Shown: piece after piece, positions 54,114-63,110 of the stretch | Layout of the letters: each line of letters starts with the position of its first letter | Numbering within the stretch: the stretch's first letter is position 1 | NCBI GenBank assembly: GCA_022841905.1 | Contig: JALHQO010000006.1 | Coordinates: forward strand, 124,001-188,000 | From: Hyphomonadaceae bacterium | GTDB lineage: Bacteria > Pseudomonadota > Alphaproteobacteria > Caulobacterales > Aquidulcibacteraceae | Reading direction: 5' to 3' | DNA: 64,000 nt | Notes under the pieces: model-generated | Told to the model about the DNA's origin: nothing | Databases searched by the model: none | The model's input: only the letters and a program-made list of their open reading frames with translations | Translations under genes and position numbers: made by a program

Positions 54114-55085
54114 ATGGTCGCCACTGAAACAGCGCCGTTTGCGACGGAAGTTCTCGACGCTTGTCCGCTGTGCGGCGGCACGAATCTGGCGCCGTGGGCG
54201 GCCGCGCCCGACTTCTGGATGCGCCGCGCCGAGCACGTTTTCCGCTACGCCCGCTGCCGCGCGTGCGATCTTTTGTTCCAGCAAGAGCGCCCGACCGAGG
54301 CGACAGCCGGCTTTTTCTATGAAGGCGACTACAGCCCATATCGGCGCGGCAAGAAAAAGAAGCATCTGGGGCGCGTCTTCCGCAAACTCGCGACCCGTAT
54401 CGGCGAGCGGATTTCCGGTGAGAAAGACGCGGCGCGCGCCGTCGATCAGCGCCGCGCTGCGAAGCTGACGGCGCCGGGCGCCAGCGTGCTCGACTTCGGC
54501 TGTGGCGGCGGGCGCTTGCTCGACGGGCTGAAGGCGCGCTTTGGCGTGCGCACAGTGGGCATGGATTTCAACGCCTCGCTGTTCGAGCGCTTGCGTGAGC
54601 GTGGCCACGAAGCTTTTGAGGCGTCCGATGCGGGCTGGGCGCAAGTGGACGATGACAGCTTTGATCTCGTGGTGATGAACCACGTGCTGGAGCATGTGTA
54701 CCATCCGCGCGCGGTGCTGGCGCAGGTGCGGCGCGTGATGAAGCGGGACGGCGTGCTCGATATCGCCGTGCCCAATCCCGATGGCTATTCGGCGCGCGCT
54801 TATGGCGCCCATTGGTACAGCCTCGATAGCCCGCGCCACGTTATGCTGTTTAGCCCGCAAGTGGCTGAGACGCTGCTGCGAGAGACGGGCTTTACGGACA
54901 TCGAGGTCGTGGGCGAGCCTGTGTTGCGCGACGCTGTGTTGAGCAAAGCGCGCGCTGACGGCGTGGAGGCCACGCCCGCCAGCGAAGCCGACGTCTGGCT
55001 GCCGATCGAGACGGCGCAAACCGTGCGCCGCGAAGCGGCCAAGGGCGCGTTCGACCGCTTCCACATTTTCGCCCGCAAAGGCTAG
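54114..55085 (+). CDS. SAM-dependent methyltransferase with N-terminal zinc-finger-like domain
   Basis: 323 residues. The N-terminus carries two CxxC pairs (CPLCGG and CRACDL), a zinc-ribbon-like unit seen in class I methyltransferases of the C-methyl/sugar type. The SAM core begins VLDFGCGGGRLLDGLKARFGVRTVGMD, followed by FDLVVMNHVLEHVYHPRAVL and VLDIAVPNPDGYSARAYGAHWYSLDSPRHVMLFS. AGGAG lies eight bases before ATG 54114. It is divergent from carB and convergent with the glycosyltransferase-like gene, whose 3' end overlaps by four bases. A role in surface glycans is inferred. Confidence 0.87.
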   Translation: MVATETAPFATEVLDACPLCGGTNLAPWAAAPDFWMRRAEHVFRYARCRACDLLFQQERPTEATAGFFYEGDYSPYRRGKKKKHLGRVFRKLATRIGERISGEKDAARAVDQRRAAKLTAPGASVLDFGCGGGRLLDGLKARFGVRTVGMDFNASLFERLRERGHEAFEASDAGWAQVDDDSFDLVVMNHVLEHVYHPRAVLAQVRRVMKRDGVLDIAVPNPDGYSARAYGAHWYSLDSPRHVMLFSPQVAETLLRETGFTDIEVVGEPVLRDAVLSKARADGVEATPASEADVWLPIETAQTVRREAAKGAFDRFHIFARKG

Positions 55086-56128
55086 CGCGTCAGCGCTTGC
55101 AATGTCGCGAGCCAGCGATCGGCGATTGTCGGCAGCGTCCAATCCGCCGCCAGTATCGCTTTGCCGCGCGCGACACGCCGCGTCGCTTCGGTTGAATCAT
55201 TCAGCATCAGCCGCAAACCGCGTTCCCAATCGTTGAGCGCGATCGCGTCTGCGAAGGCGTCGTAAGCTGGAATGGAGTCCGCCACGACCGGCAGATCGTG
55301 GAGTAACGCCGTCGCCACGCGATTGTTGGTCTTGCAGCGCGTAAACGGATTGTCGCCGATGGGAATGAGGCAAAGCGCGTGCATGCGCATGGCGCGCGAG
55401 AATGTTGTGCGGCGCCAGCGCAAATAGTGCGTGGGGATGCGCCAGTCTTTCACTGTGTGACGATACTTCTCCGCGCTGTTGCTGATGATCGTGAGCTGGA
55501 TCGGCGTCTCGGCGTTGAGCACTTCTAGCATCGGATAGATGCGCTGCAGATCAAGCATGCCGCCACTGGCGTAATCCGAGCCGTGATTGCCGAACCAAAC
55601 CAGGCGCCGGCGATTGCGGTCGAGCTTCTGGCGGAGCAGGGCCAGATTGAACTCGGCGCCGATGTCGCCGAGCTTGGCGTTCAGGTCCGGTTCGTATGGC
55701 TGCTCAGCGGCGTCGCTGATAACAGTAACGCCGCGCACATCAGGACACGCTTCGCGGATCACGTCGGCCAGCGTTTCCGTCGACGCCGTAACCAAGTCAG
55801 CGGCGGCGACGGCGCTCTTCAGCGTTTCGGCGCGCGCTTGCCATTCAGGGGCCTGGCCGGCGAACGAGAAGTGGTTGTCGCAAAGATCGAGCACGATGCG
55901 GGTGCCGTGTTCATCGCGCAGCGCCCGCGCCGTGCTCACGCTCGCTGCATCGTACCGCTTCGATAGCACCAGCACTTTCGGTGCAACGCCCGGCGCATAA
56001 AGCCCGCATGACACGCCGCGGCGGCTAAGTTCAGCGATGATCTGCGCGCAGCGGAGGCGATAGCTCGCGACGGTTTCACTGGCTTTGTGCGGCCACCACG
56101 CGAAATCCACCCGCTCGCTCCTCACCAA
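55082..56128 (-). CDS. Glycosyltransferase-like (GT-B) protein
   Basis: 348 residues, no signal peptide or membrane helix. Rossmann-like halves are seen (VLVLSKRYDAASVSTARALRDEHGTRIVLDLCDNHF, then RRLVWFGNHGSDYASGGMLDLQRIYPMLEVLNAETPIQLTIISN). The C-terminal end NNRVATALLHDLPVVADSIPAYDAF resembles the nucleotide-sugar-binding region of GT4 enzymes (with a shorter E-x7-E). It may use a sugar nucleotide or be a glycan-associated homologue. The acceptor is unknown. It converges on the methyltransferase gene, suggesting a small surface-glycan pair. Confidence 0.65.
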   Translation of the reverse strand: MVRSERVDFAWWPHKASETVASYRLRCAQIIAELSRRGVSCGLYAPGVAPKVLVLSKRYDAASVSTARALRDEHGTRIVLDLCDNHFSFAGQAPEWQARAETLKSAVAAADLVTASTETLADVIREACPDVRGVTVISDAAEQPYEPDLNAKLGDIGAEFNLALLRQKLDRNRRRLVWFGNHGSDYASGGMLDLQRIYPMLEVLNAETPIQLTIISNSAEKYRHTVKDWRIPTHYLRWRRTTFSRAMRMHALCLIPIGDNPFTRCKTNNRVATALLHDLPVVADSIPAYDAFADAIALNDWERGLRLMLNDSTEATRRVARGKAILAADWTLPTIADRWLATLQALTR

Positions 56129-56184
56129 CGCGCGCGTTCTTAGCCGTCGCTCGGAGCGTCAGCAAGACGCGCACGTCTCGGCGC

Positions 56185-57072
56185 TCAAGCTGGAGACCGC
56201 ACCTCAGTGGGGGCCGTTTTATGCGGCTGCAGCAACACAATCACCAAGAGCCCGAGCGCCAGTGCCACGAAGCCACCGATGCCGACGATGCCGTTCCACG
56301 GGAACGGCGCGCCGCCAACCATCAGCACTGTCAGACCCCCCAACGCATTGAAGGTACCGTGGAAGATGCCTGCGGCCCAGACCGACTTTCCGCGATCGCG
56401 AATGAGCGTCATGATCGGCGACAACAGGATGCAGAACACGGTGAAAAGGCCGACGCCGAGTAGGCGATCGTCGGGATAGTTGTGGCCGAAGAGATAGATC
56501 ATCGGCGCGTGCCAAATGCCCCAGATCGCGCCGGTCGCTAGCGAGTAGCGCCAGAAGCCCGCGCCGCGCCACAGGTCGTAGAGATAGCCGCGCCAGCCGA
56601 GTTCCTCGCTGAAGGTCAAGATCACGGTGTTGACCAGCGCGCCCAAGATAAGCGACTGCACCAGAACAATGACGGTGAGATAAGGCATGTTGCGCAATTG
56701 ATCGGCGGCTTGCGGCGAAAGCGCCTGCGTTGCGGCGATCAAGCCTGCGCCAGGATCGGCGTAATTGTGCTGAGACAGTGCAATGGTGAGCGCGACCGCT
56801 CCGGCTGAGAGCAGGACCGGGACGAGCCAGGCCAGCAGCCACCACCAATTGGGCTTGAAGCGCAAACCGAGCGCGGCGCTCCGGCGGCCTTTCTCAAATG
56901 CAAAGACGCAGATGACGGCGGCGATCGACGGACCGAACATTGAAAGCGCCAGCACATAAACGCCGATTTGCAGGTTCTCATGCAGCCCCGCGGCCCAGCC
57001 GCCAGCGACGATCGCCCAAGTCACGGCGAAAGAAATGACCAGGAAGATTGCCGACTTTGTTGCCGTAGACAT
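56185..57072 (-). CDS. CPBP-family intramembrane protease
   Basis: 295 residues with about eight hydrophobic helices. The conserved motifs are Glu156-Glu157 (SEELGWRGYLY), His188 (IWGIWHAPMIYL) and His238 (GIFHGTFNALGG), matching the CAAX-protease/bacteriocin-processing (CPBP/ABI) family. Substrates are unknown; bacterial members often serve in bacteriocin immunity or anti-sigma processing. ATG 57072 overlaps the RHH gene stop by one base (TGATG). It is third in the SPFH-RHH-CPBP operon. Confidence 0.87.
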   Translation of the reverse strand: MSTATKSAIFLVISFAVTWAIVAGGWAAGLHENLQIGVYVLALSMFGPSIAAVICVFAFEKGRRSAALGLRFKPNWWWLLAWLVPVLLSAGAVALTIALSQHNYADPGAGLIAATQALSPQAADQLRNMPYLTVIVLVQSLILGALVNTVILTFSEELGWRGYLYDLWRGAGFWRYSLATGAIWGIWHAPMIYLFGHNYPDDRLLGVGLFTVFCILLSPIMTLIRDRGKSVWAAGIFHGTFNALGGLTVLMVGGAPFPWNGIVGIGGFVALALGLLVIVLLQPHKTAPTEVRSPA

Positions 57073-57263
57073 CACGCACCCCCGTTTTGATTGTCGTCAT
57101 TCGATCGTGCTTCGATCTTCACACCCCTGGCGCGCAGCGCTTCGCGCAGGAGGAATTCGATCTCTGCATTCACGCTGCGCAACTCAGCGTTCGCCAGACG
57201 CGCGACCGCGTCGTGCAATGCAGGATCGAGCCTGAGCGCGAAGGCTTTGCGGTCAGTTGGCAT
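57072..57263 (-). CDS. Arc-like ribbon-helix-helix DNA-binding protein
   Basis: 63 residues. A single RHH unit (KAFALRLDPALHDAVARLANAELRSVNAEIEFLLREALRARG) with the characteristic polar beta strand, then an acidic tail. It should bind DNA as a dimer of dimers. AAGG lies four bases before the ATG. It sits between SPFH (six bases) and CPBP protease genes. A perfect 14-bp palindrome upstream of the operon is a probable target, giving autoregulation. Confidence 0.85.
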   Translation of the reverse strand: MPTDRKAFALRLDPALHDAVARLANAELRSVNAEIEFLLREALRARGVKIEARSNDDNQNGGA

Positions 57264-57269
57264 CGGACC

Positions 57270-58160
57270 TTACTGATAGAGTGAGCCTGCATTGACGACC
57301 GGCTGCGCGTCGCGGTCGCCGCAAAGCACAACCAGCAGGTTCGACACCATGGTCGCCCGGCGTTCGTCGTCGAGTTGCACCACGTCGCGCTCGGAGAGCT
57401 GTTGCAGAGCATGTTCGACCATCTCGACCGCGCCTTGCACGATGAAACGTCGCGCCGCGAGAACGGCTTCCGCTTGTTGGCGGCGCAGCATGGCGCTGGC
57501 GATTTCGGGTGCGTAGGCGAGGTGGCTGAGCTTGGTTTCGTCGACCACGACGCCCGCGACCACGACGCGCTCCTGCAGCTTCTCGCGCAGCAGCGCCGAG
57601 ACCTGGTCGGCATCGCCGCGCAATGTCGGCTCTTCATGCTCGGCGTGATCGTAGGAGAAGTGCGAGGCGATCTCGCGCACGGCGGTTTCGATCTGGATGT
57701 CGACGAAGGTTTGATAATCATCGACGTCGAACAACGCTTGGCCGGTATCGGTGACGCGCCAGACGACGACGGCGGCGATCTCGATCGGGTTGCCGCGCTT
57801 GTCGTTCACCTTGAGTTTTTCGCCGGTGACGTTGCGCACGCGCAGGCTGATCTTCTTGCGCGTGTACCAAGGCAGCACCCAGCGCAGGCCGGGCGTGCGG
57901 TCGGTGCCTTTATAGTTGCCGAACAGCGTGATCGCGGCGGCCTCGTTGGGCTGCAGCGAGTAGAAGCCGATCAGCTGGGCGGTGAAGACGAGCGACAGGA
58001 CCAGAACGGCGATGCCGTGGAGGGCGTTTTCCTCGCGAATGAGTTCGATGACGCTCCAGATCATCAACCCCAAGACGAGGAGGGTCAGCAACAGCATCAG
58101 CCCTCCGCCGGAGGTGCTGGCTTTGCGTTCTTGTGTGCGATTTAGCGCTGCTGCGGTCAT
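57270..58160 (-). CDS. SPFH/Band 7 (stomatin-prohibitin-like) membrane protein
   Basis: 296 residues. Two adjacent hydrophobic segments at about 20-65 ([20 protein letters not shown] and [21 protein letters not shown]), then a Band 7 domain ([43 protein letters not shown]...) and a long helical tail ([29 protein letters not shown]). SPFH proteins build large membrane rings and recruit proteases. ATG 58160 was chosen (AGAGGG upstream) over 58175. It heads an operon with the RHH and CPBP protease genes; a 14-bp palindrome lies 23 bases upstream. Confidence 0.9.
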   Translation of the reverse strand: MTAAALNRTQERKASTSGGGLMLLLTLLVLGLMIWSVIELIREENALHGIAVLVLSLVFTAQLIGFYSLQPNEAAAITLFGNYKGTDRTPGLRWVLPWYTRKKISLRVRNVTGEKLKVNDKRGNPIEIAAVVVWRVTDTGQALFDVDDYQTFVDIQIETAVREIASHFSYDHAEHEEPTLRGDADQVSALLREKLQERVVVAGVVVDETKLSHLAYAPEIASAMLRRQQAEAVLAARRFIVQGAVEMVEHALQQLSERDVVQLDDERRATMVSNLLVVLCGDRDAQPVVNAGSLYQ

Positions 58161-58182
58161 GACATACCCTCTCATGCCATCA

Positions 58183-58196
58183 AAGTGATATCACTT
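58183..58196 (-). promoter_or_regulatory. Perfect 14-bp palindrome, likely RHH operator of the SPFH operon
   Basis: AAGTGATATCACTT, a perfect palindrome centred at 58189/58190, 23 bases before the SPFH start. It is AT-rich in a GC-rich context. The operon's own RHH protein is the obvious candidate binder. Confidence 0.6.
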
Positions 58197-58316
58197 CAAT
58201 AGCAAAAGCTCCCGACGCGCAAGCCAAATCGGCGCGTTTACCAGGTTCTCCAATCGGAAATTAAGCGCCTTCCCGTAAGGGTGGTTGGCTCTAAGGGTCC
58301 GATTTTGAGGCGGAAA

Positions 58317-60239
58317 ATGGTTACCCGAACGTGGATGAACAGGCTCGGGAAGCGAAGCTTCCAGCGCGATCAAGGCGGCAACGTCGCCATGATGTGGGCG
58401 CTGATGGGCGCTGTCCTGGTTGGCCTGATCGGGATCACCGTCGATTTCACCCGCGCCCAGGCCCTGCGGAATCAAATGCAAAATGCGGCCGACGGCGCCG
58501 CCTTGGTGGCTGAACGTAGCTCGAACCGCCCAATCGCCGAGCGCACCGCCGCTGCGCGCGCTTTCTTCGACGCCGAAATGGGCGGCGCCGCGCCGGCCAA
58601 CGTCACCTTCAACGTCGTCCAGCTTCAAACAGGCGGCCACCAAGTGTCCGCCACCATGCCGATGCCGCTCAGCTTGGCCCGCATCATCCGCCCCGAAGAC
58701 TGGGACATCGCGGTTGAAGCCGTGGCCGAGGCCAACGCCAGCCCGCCGATCGAAGTCGCGCTTGTGCTCGACAATACCGGTTCGATGGCCAACGACATGA
58801 ACGCACTGCGCAGTGCTGCGTCGCAACTCGCCACGGATTTGCTTTCACTCGATGGCGACACCGTGCAAGTCGCGTTGGTGCCCTTCGTCGCGCAAGTGAA
58901 CATTGGCAATGGCGCCACGCAAATGGCGTGGATGGACACGACCGGCGTTGCGCCGATGAACGGCGAACTGCTCGAAGACCGCATGATCGGTCGTGTTGCG
59001 CGCAACACGACTTCATCGAGCGCACAGTTTACTGGCTCCGATTGCAGCGCGCTCAGCACGCTTCCTTACTTCGACAATACGTCCACCGGCACGAATGAGG
59101 GCTATCCGGGCCCGTACCGCGTAGAGTGGCGGCGGAGTGGAAACCGCTGCTACGCTTTCACACCGTCGGACGGCATCAACTATTTCACGCTCTTCAACCT
59201 GATCTCGAACGAGACCTGGAAAGGCTGCGTCGAAGCGCGCCCCGAGCCGTTCGACATCAACGATGCAGCGCCAACGATCGGCGATCCGCGCACGCTGTTC
59301 GTGCCGTTCTTCTGGCTCGACACCGGGGGCACTGCCGGTCAGGGCAACTCCAACACGTCGAGCGCAGTGAATTATCGCAACAACAACAATTCTTATATCG
59401 ACGACACGCCCGGCGACTTGCGCTACGCGCGTGCTAACAACGTCAATGCCGCGGGCGCCGCCGCGAACGCCAACATCTTCACGGTGACGATGAGCACGGA
59501 CGACGACAATACGGTCACCGCCCAACAACTGCGCGAAGCGCGCTTCTTCAACGTCTTCAAGTATCGCGGTTCTTCAGCTTCACTCGACGCTAGCGCGCCA
59601 GATACACGCGGCCCCAACCGCGGCTGCCCGACGCCGATCGTGCCGCTGACGTCGAATGAAGGCGTCATCCAAACCAATATCGCCGCGATGCGCGATTGGA
59701 TGGGCGGCGGCACCAATCAGGCTGAAGGCCTGGCTTGGGGCTGGCGCGTGCTTTCGCCGACGGCGCCGTTCACGGAAGGCGAAGCCTTCAATGCGCAGCG
59801 CGATAACGTGCGCAAAGTGATGGTGCTCATGTCCGACGGTGAAAACACCAATGTCGGCACCGATGCAGTGATGGCGACCGATTACTCGGCCTACAACTAC
59901 ATGGGCTTTTGGCGTGATTACGCGAGCGGCAATGCGCTCACTCAACTTTTGTTCGGGGTCCTGCACGGCATCCTGCCGCCCGGCATTATCCGTCGAAATA
60001 TCGACTCGTCGAACGAGTACGTCGATTACGTCGATGATCGGCAGCGTGCGCTTTGCGAAGCGATCAAGGATGCCGGCATTGAGATCTATGTCGTCCGCTT
60101 CCGGAACGGCAATGAAGACCTGATGCGGGACTGCGCGTCTGGCGACGACCACTTCTTCAACGCCAACAACGCCGCTGAATTGTCGCAAGCCTTCGACGCG
60201 ATCGGCACCGGCATCGGCTCGTTGCGTTTGACTCACTGA
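58317..60239 (+). CDS. TadG-like pilus-assembly protein with von Willebrand A domain
   Basis: 640 residues. The N-terminus is the TadE/TadG-type leader: positive tip then one helix with GGNVAMMWALMGAVLVGLIGITVDFTRAQALRNQMQNAADGAAL. A vWA domain starts at about residue 150, with a MIDAS-like DNTGSMAND (first Ser replaced by Thr). A long Asn/Thr-rich insertion (about 230-430) separates it from the later vWA strands (MVLMSDGENTNVGTDAV). It probably acts at the outer face in Flp-pilus assembly; other tad genes are not in the window. ATG 58317 has GAGG seven bases upstream. Confidence 0.85.
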   Translation: MVTRTWMNRLGKRSFQRDQGGNVAMMWALMGAVLVGLIGITVDFTRAQALRNQMQNAADGAALVAERSSNRPIAERTAAARAFFDAEMGGAAPANVTFNVVQLQTGGHQVSATMPMPLSLARIIRPEDWDIAVEAVAEANASPPIEVALVLDNTGSMANDMNALRSAASQLATDLLSLDGDTVQVALVPFVAQVNIGNGATQMAWMDTTGVAPMNGELLEDRMIGRVARNTTSSSAQFTGSDCSALSTLPYFDNTSTGTNEGYPGPYRVEWRRSGNRCYAFTPSDGINYFTLFNLISNETWKGCVEARPEPFDINDAAPTIGDPRTLFVPFFWLDTGGTAGQGNSNTSSAVNYRNNNNSYIDDTPGDLRYARANNVNAAGAAANANIFTVTMSTDDDNTVTAQQLREARFFNVFKYRGSSASLDASAPDTRGPNRGCPTPIVPLTSNEGVIQTNIAAMRDWMGGGTNQAEGLAWGWRVLSPTAPFTEGEAFNAQRDNVRKVMVLMSDGENTNVGTDAVMATDYSAYNYMGFWRDYASGNALTQLLFGVLHGILPPGIIRRNIDSSNEYVDYVDDRQRALCEAIKDAGIEIYVVRFRNGNEDLMRDCASGDDHFFNANNAAELSQAFDAIGTGIGSLRLTH

Positions 60240-60255
60240 TAGGGACGAGGGATTG

Positions 60256-60305
60256 GGGACGAGGGACTAGAAGGCGCTCGTCCCTAGTCCCGCATCTCTA
60301 GTCCC
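60256..60305. repeat. Cluster of GGGACKAG repeats between convergent genes
   Basis: GGGACGAG (60256-60263) and GGGACTAG (60263-60270), with inverted CTCGTCCC (60277-60284) and CTAGTCCC (60284-60291), plus another CTAGTCCC reaching into the end of panD (60298-60305). They can pair as stem-loops in several registers and may terminate transcription from both sides. Confidence 0.6.
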
Positions 60306-60651
60306 TAAGAATCTCGTTCTTCTCATCCAGCAGCACGACGCTGGGCGCATAGTTGCGGGCTTCTTCGGCGGGCATTTGGCAATAGGCGATGACGATGATC
60401 GGGTCGCCGAGTTGCGCCAGTCGTGCAGCCGCGCCGTTTATGCCGAAGGTTTTCGAGCCGCGCGGCGCTTCGATGGCGTAGGTCGTAAAGCGTGCGCCAT
60501 TGTTGATGTTCAGCACATCGACTTGCTCATGCGGCAAGATGTTTGCGCGCTCCATTAAGTCCGCATCGATCGAGATCGAGCCTTCATAGTGCAAGTCGCA
60601 TTGCGTCACGCGCGCGCGATGCAGCTTGCCCTTCAGCAGCGTGACGATCAT
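60298..60651 (-). CDS. panD: Aspartate 1-decarboxylase
   Basis: 117 residues. It makes beta-alanine for pantothenate/CoA. The self-cleavage site is Gly24-Ser25 (HYEGSISID), which yields the pyruvoyl cofactor. Other family blocks: [23 protein letters not shown] and [20 protein letters not shown]. It overlaps the upstream TIR-like gene by four bases (ATGA), so translation is coupled. Its stop lies inside a short repeat. Confidence 0.95.
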   Translation of the reverse strand: MIVTLLKGKLHRARVTQCDLHYEGSISIDADLMERANILPHEQVDVLNINNGARFTTYAIEAPRGSKTFGINGAAARLAQLGDPIIVIAYCQMPAEEARNYAPSVVLLDEKNEILRD

Positions 60652-62285
60652 TCAGCCGGCGCCTGAAACTGCACGACGAGACGAGCCGGCGATCCGACGG
60701 CGCTCGATCCATCGCTGCGGGTTGGGTTGGCGCGATAGGACGACGAGGCGGCCAGCGCAGCCCGACCGAAGCCCAGCCCCGCTGGCGATTCACTGGCGAC
60801 GCTGCAGTTGACAGAAAGGTTGGCCAACACGGAACAGCTCAGCTCAACACGCCCGCCCAACCCATCGCGCAGCGCCCGATCAGGATAGAGATCGCTGATC
60901 CGGCGCGCGGATGGACGTTGGGCCCACGATACGGTTGCGGCACGCGCTGGCGTCGGCGGCCGCGTCGATACAGGCGCGGTGGTTGTCGGCGCTGGATTAA
61001 GTGGCACTGGGCTAACGCTTGGCACGGTCGATGGCGCTGAAGAGCCAGGCGATAGCGAAACTGGACCGCCGCTATTTGGCGGCGAACCGCCTGCCCATGA
61101 TGTTGTCGGCGCCGGCGGAGGCGCTTCGACTTCGCGCTCAGGGCGCGGCTGTTCGCGCGGTGTTGGTTCGCGCGCCGCTGGTTCGCGTGTCGCGACTTCC
61201 GGGCGACGCGGCGTGGGATCGATCGCTTCGTCGAGCGAGAGCGGATCGGGGGCGCCATCCGGCTCGGCGCTCATCGGCGCATCGGCGTTGGGATCGCTCG
61301 GCGCTGCGATCTGCTCTTCTTGCGCGCCGCCGACATCCTGCATGCCGCCGCCAAAATAGAGCCCGCCGGCAAGCGCTGCACCGCCGAGCAGGGCAACGAG
61401 GATGAACGCACGCAACGCCCCGCCTTCGCGGCGCGGCGGTTCGCGCAGATCGGCGCGATCGTAAGAGCGCTCCGGCGGCGGTGGCGGACGGCGTTGCGGC
61501 TCAGGCCGGCGCACGGCGGCTGGCGGCGGATCGAGACGGCGTGGTTCGCGCGTCGGCGGCATCGCAACGCGCGGTGTGATCGGCGCACGCGGTGGCGGCG
61601 CTGGCGGCGGGGTTGGGCGAGGCGCTGGCGCGCGGACGTCCGCTTGCGCGTTGGTTAATTGCTTCAAGCGCAGTTCGGCGACTTCGGCGAAAGCGCCTTC
61701 TGGGCCGAAGCGGGCGAGGTAGTCCATGAAGTCGGACGGATTGCGGCTGTCGCGAATGGCGCGCCAGTGTTCGGCATCGGTGCTGAGCGGATCGGCGCCG
61801 GGACGCGTGAAGGTCGGCGGCTGCGGGGCCGGAGGCGGCGGCGGCGGCGCCGCGCGGCGGGGTTGCGGGGGCGGATCGTAGGCCGGCGCTTCGGGCGCGG
61901 TATTGGCGCCGACGCCAGCGCGGGCTGCGTTCACCATGCGGTCGACAGCGAAGAAGAGCGGATCGAGTGCGGGATCGTTGGGATCGCCGTCCCAACGCGA
62001 GAGATCGAACGCCAAAGCATCGCCAATACTGGACGGCGGCGGCGGATCGATGAGGCTGGCGACGACGGCTTTGTTGGCGTTAATCACGCGCTGTGCCGCA
62101 TCGAGAAAGGGGCGTGAGCGGATCGAGGCTTGCGACCAGACCACCAGGCCCGCGCCGCTCGAACGCAATGCGCCGTCGCTCGAAGGGGCCCCGCCTATGG
62201 AAAAGCCGGCAGCTTCGAACATTTCCGCAAGCGCCTTGGCTTGCGGTTCGTCCTCACGGACACAAACAATGAGTACGTCGGCCAT
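60648..62285 (-). CDS. TIR-like domain/proline-rich/TonB-like C-terminal membrane protein
   Basis: 545 residues in a rare layout. Residues 1-120 look like a TIR domain ([48 protein letters not shown]), though the catalytic glutamate of TIR NADases is not obvious. A Pro-rich linker (135-285) contains a short helical unit at 168-212 ([38 protein letters not shown]). One TM helix lies at about 291-311. A long Pro/Ser/Thr stretch leads to a TonB-C-like domain (about 465-545; [20 protein letters not shown]). The TIR part would be cytoplasmic and the TonB-like part periplasmic. ATG 62285 starts the domain cleanly. It overlaps panD. Confidence 0.7.
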   Translation of the reverse strand: MADVLIVCVREDEPQAKALAEMFEAAGFSIGGAPSSDGALRSSGAGLVVWSQASIRSRPFLDAAQRVINANKAVVASLIDPPPPSSIGDALAFDLSRWDGDPNDPALDPLFFAVDRMVNAARAGVGANTAPEAPAYDPPPQPRRAAPPPPPPAPQPPTFTRPGADPLSTDAEHWRAIRDSRNPSDFMDYLARFGPEGAFAEVAELRLKQLTNAQADVRAPAPRPTPPPAPPPRAPITPRVAMPPTREPRRLDPPPAAVRRPEPQRRPPPPPERSYDRADLREPPRREGGALRAFILVALLGGAALAGGLYFGGGMQDVGGAQEEQIAAPSDPNADAPMSAEPDGAPDPLSLDEAIDPTPRRPEVATREPAAREPTPREQPRPEREVEAPPPAPTTSWAGGSPPNSGGPVSLSPGSSAPSTVPSVSPVPLNPAPTTTAPVSTRPPTPARAATVSWAQRPSARRISDLYPDRALRDGLGGRVELSCSVLANLSVNCSVASESPAGLGFGRAALAASSSYRANPTRSDGSSAVGSPARLVVQFQAPAE

Positions 62286-62389
62286 GACGCCTCCTGCGTC
62301 CCCCCAAGGTCCCCATGCGGCTTTCGGGCCATAGCACGGAAGATTTCGGCACAACACCGTCTATGACGCTTAACCGTGATGAAAACGCA

Positions 62390-63001
62390 TCAAGCCACTG
62401 CTTTGAAAACGCCGCTCTCCTGGTCGAGCACTTCAAGGCCGCCATCGGCGACGCCGTAGCGTGCGCCTGCCAGCTGTAATCCGCGTGCCTCAATCGCTTC
62501 CTTGACGAATGGAAAGGTCGCCAGATTTTCCAGCGTGACGCGGATGGATTCATGTTCGAGGTCGGAGCAGGGGTCCGCACTTTGGCTCTCGAGCACCCGG
62601 CTTTTGGCCCGGTCGAGCAGGCTGATCCAGGCGTCTAGGAAGGAGTGCGGATCGCGTGTCCGTTCCTGAAGTGCTGCCGCGACGCCGCCGCATTGGGCGT
62701 GACCGAGCACCAGGATGATTTCCACCTTGAGGTGCAGGACGGCGAATTCGATCGCCGCACTCACGCCGTGGAAACCGGGCGCATCCTCGAAAGGCGGGGC
62801 CAGATTGGCGACGTTGCGGACGACGAAAAGTTCGCCCGGCCCTGCATTGAAGATGGTCGCCGGATCGACCCGGCTGTCGGCGCAGGCGATCACCAAGGTT
62901 TTCGGTGATTGGCCGCGCTCGGCCAAAACGCGGTGGAGGCTCTGCAACTCCGGCCAGCGTTGCTCGCGATAGACGCGATATCCTTCGATCAAATGCTGCA
63001 T
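62390..63001 (-). CDS. Beta-class carbonic anhydrase
   Basis: 203 residues. Zinc ligands Cys40, His101 and Cys104 (ACADSRVDP and GHAQCGG), with the Asp42-Arg44 dyad. The segment NAGPGELFVVRNVANLAPP is typical. It hydrates CO2 to bicarbonate, which also feeds carboxylases and carB. The length is normal for the plant-type beta class. No operon partner is seen; the TIR-like gene starts 104 bases downstream on the same strand. Confidence 0.94.
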   Translation of the reverse strand: MQHLIEGYRVYREQRWPELQSLHRVLAERGQSPKTLVIACADSRVDPATIFNAGPGELFVVRNVANLAPPFEDAPGFHGVSAAIEFAVLHLKVEIILVLGHAQCGGVAAALQERTRDPHSFLDAWISLLDRAKSRVLESQSADPCSDLEHESIRVTLENLATFPFVKEAIEARGLQLAGARYGVADGGLEVLDQESGVFKAVA

Positions 63002-63110
63002 GCGCGTCCTTCAAGCGGTTGGCGCGGCGAAGTGCAAGGGGTCCCAGCGGGGGAAGGCGCTTGGCGCACTTGCGGCGGCGGAGGCAATCTCGCCGGCGGG
63101 GAGACTGCCG

